This document shows positions 55,197-62,518 of a DNA stretch of 64,000 nucleotides, piece after piece. This DNA comes from Periweissella cryptocerci. Its GTDB lineage: Bacteria > Bacillota > Bacilli > Lactobacillales > Lactobacillaceae. Below the pieces are notes generated by a model. It did no database searches, was not told the DNA's origin, and saw nothing but the letters and a program-made list of their open reading frames with translations. The stretch covers positions 2,418,001-2,482,000 of the forward strand of contig NZ_CP037940.1 in assembly GCF_004358325.1 (NCBI RefSeq), given 5' to 3'. Each line of letters begins with the position of its first letter. Position 1 is the stretch's first letter. The translations under genes were made by a program, and so were the position numbers.

Positions 55197-55396
55197 TTGC
55201 TGTACGTTGAATGCTTACGTGGTCAATGGCTTCCTATTTTTGTACGAATTTTAATAGCTTTTGAGTACCATCCAGAGTTAAAACACCATTGGTGGTAAAC
55301 GATTTGATTGTAGCGATATGGAAATAGCTATTCAAAACCAATCACTTGCATTACGATAGCATGTGAGACAAAATTATCTTGGGTACATCGAAGATA

Positions 55397-55579
55397 ATGC
55401 GGGCAATTACAGAGCTTCAAGAATTTATTCGCGTTCGTCGTAACTCAAGGAATGTATCGTATTACTACAATTTTGTTTTCGTCAATCACGGGGATAGCCT
55501 AGCAAGTTGGAGTCAAACCCAATTGTCTATTTTTGATAACTTTGTTTCATTTGGAGTAAGTAAAATAGGTGTAAAGTGA
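55397..55579 (+). CDS. Hypothetical small ORF between degenerate CRISPR repeats
   Basis: 60 codons from MRAITELQEFIRVRRNSRN to GVSKIGVK. No family recognised; ribosome site weak (GAAG). Its TGA overlaps the ATG of the next ORF (TGATG), which suggests an old operon. It may be a gene remnant rather than a working gene. Confidence 0.35.
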   Translation: MRAITELQEFIRVRRNSRNVSYYYNFVFVNHGDSLASWSQTQLSIFDNFVSFGVSKIGVK

Positions 55580-55905
55580 TGATTTATATTCCACGTGACG
55601 TATTTAAAAATATCGATAACATGAACAAGGTGTTTGATGTTTTAAATCAATTTAAAATGCTTGATATTGGGACAGTGCAAGATTTCAAAGTGATGGATGA
55701 AAGGTTCACGCATGTAGTTAATTTTATTGAGCATGACTTGCACGAACAGAAGCTGCTAAATACATTAAGCAAAGTAGCATTATTTAAAAAGAGCAACCAA
55801 AATCAAGCTTCATATACGTATCAAATTAACAATCAGTTTTCCAATCGAGTTGTAATGGTTCCTAAAGGAATTGCTTCAGATGTGTGTCAGATCAATGAGT
55901 ATTGA
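55579..55905 (+). CDS. Hypothetical ORF whose C-terminus is encoded by a degenerate CRISPR repeat
   Basis: 108 codons, MIYIPRDVFKNIDNMNKVFDV onward, helical and charged, no recognised family. The last ten residues (ASDVCQINEY) are translated from the degenerate repeat at 55873-55908. The ORF was therefore probably cut or joined there, and is best read as a truncated gene fragment. The TGATG overlap with the previous ORF is kept. Confidence 0.4.
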   Translation: MIYIPRDVFKNIDNMNKVFDVLNQFKMLDIGTVQDFKVMDERFTHVVNFIEHDLHEQKLLNTLSKVALFKKSNQNQASYTYQINNQFSNRVVMVPKGIASDVCQINEY

Positions 55906-55908
55906 ATC
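55873..55908 (+). repeat. Degenerate CRISPR repeat in the array trailer, copy 2
   Basis: 36 bp, GCTTCAGATGTGTGTCAG then ATCAATGAGTATTGAATC, differing from the array repeat at only a few positions although it lies about 790 bp beyond the last array repeat. Confidence 0.8.
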
Positions 55909-56158
55909 TTAGTAATGACTGCTTTATCACCCGTTGACTAGGGTGCTGTAATTGTATAAGAGTGTAGAATGATTGACCGTCTCGAAACTATCATTCACTC
56001 GTTGTTTAGAATCTGTTTGCTTGTTTGCAAGCGGACTTCAAATTAATTTCAAGTGCTTGAACCATTTTTTATAGTTAATATGATGGTATTGAGGAAAAAG
56101 AAAACAGTCCAAGTATTTATGTTAGCTTGAATCACGGAAAGGTGAGGGTGTTTGAACT

Positions 56159-56287
56159 ATGATAAGAGAATGTTATGTAGATGCTCTTAAAACACTTAAA
56201 CTAAGGACAGCTGATGATGTTGGTGAGGTTACTCGTTTGGCTGCGGATAGTATGGGATGGAAATATAAGGTGATTAAAGATGTCTGA
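56159..56287 (+). CDS. Tiny hypothetical ORF 1
   Basis: 42 codons: MIRECYVDALKTLKLRTADD then a segment ending KVIKDV. A GGTGAGGGTG purine tract lies about 9 nt before the ATG, and its end overlaps the next ORF by 8 nt. Just upstream, an open frame without a start (SPSIYVSLNHGKVRVFEL) ends at this ATG, another sign of a decayed gene run. Phage or mobile-element origin is plausible but not shown. Confidence 0.4.
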   Translation: MIRECYVDALKTLKLRTADDVGEVTRLAADSMGWKYKVIKDV

Positions 56288-56447
56288 AAAATTATTTATA
56301 GATGATCGCCCAGATACAATGCTTACTGAAAAAGAATTAGCGGAACGGTATAAGGACGTTTGGATGATTGATATGACAACGAAAGAGCAACAAGCTAGCT
56401 TGGCGAAAATGGTAAAACGGGCTAAAGAAATGGGGTTAATAAAATAA
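56280..56447 (+). CDS. Tiny hypothetical ORF 2
   Basis: 55 codons, MSEKLFIDDRPDTMLTEKEL to KRAKEMGLIK, charged and helical. AAGGTGAT lies about 7 nt upstream of the ATG and a terminator follows directly, so expression is plausible. Its N-terminal IDDRPDTMLTEKELAERY resembles the translation of the 75-bp fragment after the last CRISPR repeat (IDDRQDWELTDSELKKRN), so a related gene was once present there. No family recognised. Confidence 0.5.
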   Translation: MSEKLFIDDRPDTMLTEKELAERYKDVWMIDMTTKEQQASLAKMVKRAKEMGLIK

Positions 56448-56449
56448 AA

Positions 56450-56478
56450 AACAATTCACATAACAGTGAGTTGCTTTT
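56450..56478 (+). terminator. Terminator after tiny ORF 2
   Basis: CAATTCAC/GTGAGTTG stem followed by CTTTTC. The remaining 220 bp before argR hold a further weak hairpin (about 56597-56632) and nothing else I can support. Confidence 0.6.
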
Positions 56479-56701
56479 CATTTGGTCCACAATACCTTCC
56501 GCCCAACTAATTTAAATCCATCACCGATATTTCAATACAAAATCAAGAATTCCAAGATGCACTGATAGATTTTGTAAATACAAACAAATCACCACTGAGG
56601 CTCCTAAAAATTTTATGAGTCTTTTTTGTGCATTTCCGTCAGAACATTGTATAATTACCAGAGCTTACAGCAAGCGATGAAATCAATATAGGGAGCAATC
56701 T

Positions 56702-57169
56702 ATGATCAAAAAAGAACGTTTGACAGTTATTGCCGAGATTTTAGAAAAGGAACCGGTGGCTAGTCAGCAGGAATTAGTTGCTGCACTTGCTAAACGTGGG
56801 ATTGATGTGCAACAATCATCGATTTCACGTGATTTGGCAGCGTTGAATTATGTTAAAGTGACGGGTGCTAATGGGGTTACGCATTATCAAAAAATATTAG
56901 CTAGTGATAGTCGCGACCGTGATCATTTACATGAAATGGTCAGCGAAGTGATGATCTCGATTACACGGATTCAATTTATGAATGTTATTAAGACATTACC
57001 AGCTAATGGGAACTTGTTAGCGGCGGTGATTGATGACTTGGCAATGCCTGAAGTTGTGGGTACGTTGGCTGGGCATGATACAATTTACGTGACTAGTCCA
57101 GACGAGGAAACTGCCACGAGATTGTATGATGAGCTGCTTGAATACTTGAGTTTAACGGATATTTATTAA
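56702..57169 (+). CDS. argR: Arginine repressor ArgR family regulator
   Basis: Hexameric arginine-sensing regulator, 155 residues. N-terminal winged helix: RLTVIAEILEKEPVASQQELVAALAKRGIDVQQSSISRDLAALNYVKV (about 5-52). C-terminal oligomerisation and arginine-binding domain: LLAAVIDDLAMPEVVGTLAGHDTIYVTSPDEETA. The usual GTIAGDDT loop reads GTLAGHDT, with His for Asp, which may alter arginine binding. AGGGAG precedes the ATG. Monocistronic. Confidence 0.9.
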   Translation: MIKKERLTVIAEILEKEPVASQQELVAALAKRGIDVQQSSISRDLAALNYVKVTGANGVTHYQKILASDSRDRDHLHEMVSEVMISITRIQFMNVIKTLPANGNLLAAVIDDLAMPEVVGTLAGHDTIYVTSPDEETATRLYDELLEYLSLTDIY

Positions 57170-57304
57170 TAATTGATTTAATTTAGAAGGTAACGAGTTA
57201 ATTCGCAAAGCAATTAGGAATAATTGTGGTAAAATTCATGTTACGGTTTTTGTGGTATACAAATAAAAAGTCGCAAGTGTTTTAAATTAATTAATGGAGT
57301 ACCA

Positions 57305-59392
57305 ATGAAAAATAATTCTTCTGTATCAACATTTAAAAAAATAAGAATCAAAATCGATGACGTAATTGGGCCGTTTTGGCGGCGCTACCAAATTAAACGG
57401 TGGATTATTGTTTTAATTCTGAGTGTCATTTTTTTGCTCAGCGCATATTTAACCTTTGAAGCGAAGACCGCCAACGTCAAAAATTTACAGGCGGCACTTG
57501 AACAAACGACGGAAATTTACGATAAAGATGGTGATAAAGCCGGTACATTGTTCGCCCAAAAAGGGACGTATGTGAAGTTAGATAAAATTTCACCGAATTT
57601 ACAAAATGCAGTGCTTTCAACCGAAGACCGGAATTTCTATCATGAATATGGATTCTCTGTCAAAGGGATTGCCCGTGCGGTCGTTCTTGCGGTACGTAAT
57701 AAGTTAACCGGTGCCGATTATATTGCGGGTGGTGGTTCAACTATTACGCAACAGCTTGTTAAGAACGCGTTGCTTTCCCAAGAACAAACGGTTTCGCGGA
57801 AGGCGCGGGAAATTTTCTTATCAGTTGAAGTTGAAAATTGCTATTCAAAGCAAGAAATTTTAACGATGTATCTGAACAATGCTTATTTCGGCCGTGGAGT
57901 CTGGGGTGTTGAAGACGCCTCTGAACGGTACTTCGGGGTGCATGCAAGTCAACTTAAGGATAGCCAAGCAGCGACCTTAGCGGCAATGCTACGGTCACCA
58001 GTGATTTATGATCCAATTGCTAATCCTAAGAACTCGCACGCACGTCGGAACTTAGTGCTGGACTTGATGGTTGAAAATAAAAAATTACCAGAAGCCAGTG
58101 CCAAGGCTGCTCAAGCGGCACCAACGCACATTGTGAATAACTATAAACGCGGAGCGACGTATCAATATCCATGGTTCTTCGATTCAGTTATTAACGAAGC
58201 GATTAACAAATACGGGCTAACCGAATCAGATATTATGAACCGTGGTTATAAAATTTACACAACATTAGGGCAACGCATTCAAACTTCGATGCAAAAGCAG
58301 TTTGATGCTAGTTGGAACTATCCAACGTCAGATGTCCAAGCAGCTTCAATTGCAGTTAATCCTAAAACGGGTGGGGTGCTTGCGGTTATTGGTGGACGTG
58401 GGAAACACGTTTTCCGTGGCTTTAACCGCGCAACACAGATGAAACGCCAACCAGGTTCAACGATGAAGCCACTAGCTGTCTATGCGCCAGCAATTGAGAA
58501 TGGCTACTACTATGACTCCGAATTGAGCGATAAGGAAACGTCATTTGGGACCAATCATTACAAGCCAACCAATGAAAATGGTCTCTATCAAGATAAAATG
58601 CCAATGTACAAAGCACTCCAACAAAGTGTGAATGTACCAGCAGTTTGGTTACTCAATAAAATTGGTGTTGATACTGGTTTTGATATGGCGCAATCATTTG
58701 GCATGGATTTGACGGATGATGATAAAAACTTGTCACTAGCACTCGGGGGTACCCATACAGGGGTCTCACCATTACAATTGGCACAAGCATATGGTGCCTT
58801 TGCAAATAGTGGAACGATGAATCATGCGTACTTTATTCGTAAGATTGTTGATGCCTCGGGTAAAGTGATTGTTGATAACGAAACACCCAAAACAACCAAA
58901 GTCATGTCGGCTAAAACCGCTAACACGATGACTAGTATGCTCCAAGGTGTCTTTAGTTATGGTACTGGGGCTTCTTCAAAACCATACGGCTATGCGATTG
59001 CTGGTAAAACTGGGACGACTGAAGCATCTGGTACAAATGAAAAGAGCGGTTCAAATGATAAATGGATTGTCGGCTACACACCAGACTTGGTCATGGCGAC
59101 ATGGGAAGGTTACGACAACAATTCATCCGGTAAAACTTTATCAGCTAATCCAGCATACAACGTCGGGCCATTGTTCAAAACGGAAATGTCTGCAGCCTTG
59201 CCATATACTAAGGGCACAAAGTTTAGTGTTCCTGATGCGAACGTCATGGCGGCTGGAAACACCTCGAACAGTTCGGTTGATAACTTCTTTAATTCATTTG
59301 GCGATGCAAGTAAGGGCGTTAAAGACGGTGCTAACAAGGTCAAAGACAAAGCTAAAAATTTGTGGGACCAAGTCAAAGGGCTGTTTGGTTAA
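57305..59392 (+). CDS. Class A penicillin-binding protein (PBP1A-like)
   Basis: Bifunctional peptidoglycan synthase outside the membrane. It is 695 residues. Cytosolic N-terminus, one membrane helix (IIVLILSVIFLLSAYLTFEA, about 34-54), GT51 glycosyltransferase with STEDRNFYHEYGFSVKGIARA and GGGSTITQQLVKN (about 100-150), then transpeptidase with SxxK in RQPGSTMKPLAVYA (about 380), SVN (about 440), and KTGTT (about 562). The C-terminal tail ends in a Lys-rich helix. GGAG precedes the ATG. Confidence 0.93.
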   Translation: MKNNSSVSTFKKIRIKIDDVIGPFWRRYQIKRWIIVLILSVIFLLSAYLTFEAKTANVKNLQAALEQTTEIYDKDGDKAGTLFAQKGTYVKLDKISPNLQNAVLSTEDRNFYHEYGFSVKGIARAVVLAVRNKLTGADYIAGGGSTITQQLVKNALLSQEQTVSRKAREIFLSVEVENCYSKQEILTMYLNNAYFGRGVWGVEDASERYFGVHASQLKDSQAATLAAMLRSPVIYDPIANPKNSHARRNLVLDLMVENKKLPEASAKAAQAAPTHIVNNYKRGATYQYPWFFDSVINEAINKYGLTESDIMNRGYKIYTTLGQRIQTSMQKQFDASWNYPTSDVQAASIAVNPKTGGVLAVIGGRGKHVFRGFNRATQMKRQPGSTMKPLAVYAPAIENGYYYDSELSDKETSFGTNHYKPTNENGLYQDKMPMYKALQQSVNVPAVWLLNKIGVDTGFDMAQSFGMDLTDDDKNLSLALGGTHTGVSPLQLAQAYGAFANSGTMNHAYFIRKIVDASGKVIVDNETPKTTKVMSAKTANTMTSMLQGVFSYGTGASSKPYGYAIAGKTGTTEASGTNEKSGSNDKWIVGYTPDLVMATWEGYDNNSSGKTLSANPAYNVGPLFKTEMSAALPYTKGTKFSVPDANVMAAGNTSNSSVDNFFNSFGDASKGVKDGANKVKDKAKNLWDQVKGLFG

Positions 59393-59514
59393 AATATGAC
59401 CAACATGCAGATTTTTTCAAAAAATGGAATGATTTGCGAACCAACGGCGGTCAGTGTTTTTAAAACATGTTATGATATATCTACAAAATAAATTTAAATA
59501 AAGGTGATTAAACG

Positions 59515-59856
59515 ATGGTTAACATTTACGATACAGCGAACCAATTAGAACGTGATTTACGTGAAACTGATGAATACAAGGCTTTGGAAGAAGCATTTGG
59601 TACGATGAAGGCTGACCAAGAATCATACTTGGTTTTCAAGGAATTCCAAAATGCCCAAATCGAAATCCAACAATTGATGAGTCAAGGCCAAGCGCCTGAC
59701 GAAACCAAGATGAAGGAATGGCAAGAAATTGCTGCCAAGATTGAAAAGTACCCATTAGTGCAAGCTTTGATGGCTCACGAACAAGCAATGGACGTAATGA
59801 TGCGCGACATTAATGCGATTGTTACTAAGCCTATGGCAGATTTGTACAAAAACTAA
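59515..59856 (+). CDS. YlbF/YmcA family protein (UPF0342)
   Basis: 113 residues, helical and cytosolic. The core ESYLVFKEFQNAQIEIQQLMSQGQAPDETKMKEWQEIAAKIEKYPLVQALMAHEQAMDVMMRDINAIVTKPMADLY is typical of the YheA/YmcA/YlbF group. B. subtilis relatives act with RNase Y, but the UPF0342 branch is less well known. AAAGGTG precedes the ATG. Confidence 0.85.
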   Translation: MVNIYDTANQLERDLRETDEYKALEEAFGTMKADQESYLVFKEFQNAQIEIQQLMSQGQAPDETKMKEWQEIAAKIEKYPLVQALMAHEQAMDVMMRDINAIVTKPMADLYKN

Positions 59857-59868
59857 TCCAACAAGCGG

Positions 59869-59915
59869 AGTTCTCAGCTAATCGTTGTCATGACGGTCAG
59901 TTGGGAACTTTTTTA
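59869..59915 (+). terminator. Terminator after the YlbF-family gene
   Basis: AGTTCTCAGCT/AGTTGGGAACT stem followed by TTTTTT. Confidence 0.8.
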
Positions 59916-59932
59916 TTGAATTGCAACGACTT

Positions 59933-60107
59933 AATTTCGGTTGACGTGGGATTGAATAAAATTTGTCACTGCGTTAGTTAGTGATAATGTTCAAACTAGT
60001 GGAAAACAGTTGTCAACCACAGTAGCATGAAAAAACATTGACAATAGAACCTCTGCAATTCGATGATTGAAAAGTGCAGAAACGACAATCCCGCGCTAGA
60101 ACCATAG
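59933..60107 (+). repeat. Structured intergenic repeat, form A, short copy (about 175 bp)
   Basis: The left end TTTCGGTTGACGTGGGATTGAATAAA and right end ACAATCCCGCGCTAGAA match form A. The interior is deleted as in the copy at 41089, joining the left end to CACTGCGTTAGTTAGTGATAATG. It directly follows a terminator. Confidence 0.72.
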
Positions 60108-60298
60108 AAATCAACAGTGGCTTGACGTTTCGGATGCAATGCAAAATTATTGATACAAGTTAGTTGAAACAAAAAAGGCCACAGGAATTAAAATTAAAGG
60201 CAATTCGTTAGTTGTGAAGACAATCTCATTGTCATTACAACCGCTTTCGAGTAAAATAATAAAGTATGAATTTAAGAGAGAAGGAAAAGTGTTAAAAA

Positions 60299-61252
60299 AT
60301 GAAAACTAAATATAAATTGAGTCTCCTTTCAATGTTGACCCTCTTGGTCGTCTTCTTGAGCGGATGTGTGCGCACGAAGAAGGTTGATGGGAATTTGATT
60401 CCATTTGGGATGGTTTGGAACTACTTAGGACACCCACTTGAAAATCTTATGAATTGGATTGCGGGTATGTTCGGTGGTGTTCATGCTGTTAACGCGGTTG
60501 GTTGGGCCGTAATGATTTTGACGATCATTGTGCGTTTAATCTTGTTACCAATGATGGTTTCACAACAACACAAGTCAACGATTCAACAAGAAAAGATGAG
60601 TATGTTGCGGCCACAACTTAACAAGTTGCAAGAAGCTTCTAAGAACGCCACGACACAAGAAGAAAAAGCCGCTGCCTCACAAGCTACGATGCAAGTGTAC
60701 AAGGCGAACGGTGTGTCAATGACTGGTGGAATTGGCTGTTTACCAATTTTGATTCAATTACCAGTGTTCTCAGGTTTGTATGCGGCTATTCGCTACTCAC
60801 CATCATTATCCGGTGCAACCTTCTTCGGAACTGCTTTGAACAAGCCAAGCATGGTGTTGGCAATATTGGCCTTCGTCGTTTACTTGATTCAAGGTTGGTT
60901 GATGCTCATGGGTGTCCCTGAAGAACAAAAGAAGATGATGCGTACAACGATGTTCTTGAGCCCCGTGATGATTTTGGTCTTCTCATGGTCAACTAGTGCG
61001 GGTCTTGGGCTCTACTTCTTCATTGGTGGGGTATTTGCCATCATCCAAACTTTAATTATTAACATCTTACGTCCACGGATTCGCGACAATGTTTCTAAGA
61101 CTTTCATCGTTAAGGAAGTAGCTGATGAAATTTTGAAGGATTTCCGCAAAGAAGTGAAGGGAACTGAAGTTAGTTCAAAGCCAAACGCGGCAAAACAAAC
61201 TAATGACCCTAACAAAAAGCGTAATGCAGGTAAGCAACAACGTAAAAATTAA
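60299..61252 (+). CDS. yidC: Membrane protein insertase YidC (Oxa1 family), lipoprotein form
   Basis: Inserts membrane proteins with or without Sec. It is 317 residues. Signal peptide with lipobox FLSGC (Cys about 23), then five hydrophobic segments; the conserved WAVMILTIIVRLILLPMMVSQQHKS with the groove Arg (about 80), the cytosolic coiled loop (EKMSMLRPQLNKLQEASKN), GGIGCLPILIQLPVFSGLYAAI, and a basic Lys/Asn-rich tail for ribosome binding (DPNKKRNAGKQQRKN). Tail length fits a YidC2-like paralogue. Terminator follows. Confidence 0.93.
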   Translation: MKTKYKLSLLSMLTLLVVFLSGCVRTKKVDGNLIPFGMVWNYLGHPLENLMNWIAGMFGGVHAVNAVGWAVMILTIIVRLILLPMMVSQQHKSTIQQEKMSMLRPQLNKLQEASKNATTQEEKAAASQATMQVYKANGVSMTGGIGCLPILIQLPVFSGLYAAIRYSPSLSGATFFGTALNKPSMVLAILAFVVYLIQGWLMLMGVPEEQKKMMRTTMFLSPVMILVFSWSTSAGLGLYFFIGGVFAIIQTLIINILRPRIRDNVSKTFIVKEVADEILKDFRKEVKGTEVSSKPNAAKQTNDPNKKRNAGKQQRKN

Positions 61253-61260
61253 GCGTAATG

Positions 61261-61293
61261 AAAGAATCTGATTTTTATATCAGGTTCTTTTTT
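61261..61293 (+). terminator. Terminator after yidC
   Basis: AAAGAATCTGAT/ATCAGGTTCTTT stem followed by TTTC. Confidence 0.8.
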
Positions 61294-61487
61294 CGTGCAA
61301 CAGGCACAAGATTAATGGTACCGTGGCATGGGGTATAATACCCTGGAACGATTGTTGGTAAATAATCAAGCGACCGAGGTATTTCAATTTAGTGGGACAT
61401 GAAATTATTTTGTTCGGTTCAATTCAGCCAATCGAGGGCTATTTTATGTTAAACTAGGCAATACAATAAAAGGACGGATGAATATTA

Positions 61488-62258
61488 ATGGAAAAGATTA
61501 CAAGTAAAGCAAATAATCGGATTAAGGCATGGGCTAAGCTCGCAACTAAGAAGGGGCGCGAAACTTCAGGCACCTACTTGTTGGATGGTTGGCACTTAGT
61601 ACAAGAAGCAATCAATCACAATGCCAAATTACGTGCGATTATCTTAACAGACGAACAATTAACTGAACACGAAGCCGCTTTACCAGCCGGTGTGCCAGTA
61701 TTTGTTGTGCCAGAAGATATCGCTAAGCACATTGGTGACACTGTTAACCCACAAGGGATTTTTGCAGAAGTTACGTTGCCAAGCAAGACATTTTCACCAA
61801 GCTACGTGCACGAAGGCGCATGGTTGCTTTTAGATAAGATTCAAGATCCAGGTAACATCGGTACAATGGTCCGGACTGCTGACGCTGCTGGCTTTAAGGG
61901 TGTCGTTTTAGGTACTGGCTCAGCTGATGCATTTGGTCCTAAAGTTGTGCGCGCAATGCAAGGTAGCCAATTCCACTTGGAACTTCTTCAAGGTGACTTA
62001 GTTGAATGGACAAAGGCGTTGCAAGACAACAACTTGCCCGTATATGGTTCACAATTGAATCCAGAAGCTAAGAGTTACCGGACGATTGATCGCGTAATGG
62101 ACTTCGGTTTAATCATGGGTAATGAAGGCCAAGGAATGGCTGACGAATTAGCAGCGGCAACGACTGCTAACTTGTACATTCCAATCGAAGGCCAAGCTGA
62201 ATCATTGAACGTTGGGGTTGCCGCTGGTATCTTGATGTTTGCAATTAAATTAGATTAG
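61488..62258 (+). CDS. TrmH/SpoU family RNA 2'-O-methyltransferase
   Basis: SAM-dependent ribose methyltransferase acting on rRNA or tRNA; target unknown. It is 256 residues. An N-terminal substrate-binding domain (KITSKANNRIKAWAKLATKKGRETSGTYLLDGWHLVQEA) is followed by the SPOUT knot: motif 1 DKIQDPGNIGTMVRTADAAGF (about 122), motif 2 LIMGNEGQGM (about 205), and motif 3 IPIEGQAESLNVGVAAGILMF (about 230). Monocistronic with terminator. Confidence 0.93.
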   Translation: MEKITSKANNRIKAWAKLATKKGRETSGTYLLDGWHLVQEAINHNAKLRAIILTDEQLTEHEAALPAGVPVFVVPEDIAKHIGDTVNPQGIFAEVTLPSKTFSPSYVHEGAWLLLDKIQDPGNIGTMVRTADAAGFKGVVLGTGSADAFGPKVVRAMQGSQFHLELLQGDLVEWTKALQDNNLPVYGSQLNPEAKSYRTIDRVMDFGLIMGNEGQGMADELAAATTANLYIPIEGQAESLNVGVAAGILMFAIKLD

Positions 62259-62264
62259 TAATTT

Positions 62265-62300
62265 GAGGGGGTTGGGACGAATTTGTTCCAGCTCTTTTTT
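62265..62300 (+). terminator. Terminator after the methyltransferase gene
   Basis: GAG-gg-GGTTGGGAC/GTTCCAGCTC imperfect stem followed by TTTTTT. Confidence 0.7.
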
Positions 62301-62420
62301 ATTATGTGTTATACGAATTTAGCAGCGAATATCGATATTGATTTATTTTTTCACAAAGTGGGGGGAGTAATGGCGATTTGATAGGGTTTATTGCAGAAAA
62401 ATGGGAAAATATCTACGTGA

Positions 62421-62434
62421 TGTGAGCGGTTACT
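62421..62434 (+). promoter_or_regulatory. Near-cre site upstream of the gluconate kinase gene
   Basis: TGTGAGCGGTTACT differs from the CcpA consensus TGWNANCGNTNWCA only at the last base. About 85 bp before the start codon, where catabolite control of gluconate use would be expected. Confidence 0.5.
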
Positions 62435-62518
62435 ATTGCTAAAAATCTCACAATTTGTTAAAATTTTTCATAGTAAATAAGATTATATGAAAATAATTTT
62501 CAAGAAGAGGGTTAAAAA

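Noticed and set aside
55379..55396. Upstream TTG start for the small ORF in the CRISPR trailer
   Set aside because: No ribosome site; the ATG at 55397 was used instead, with low confidence.
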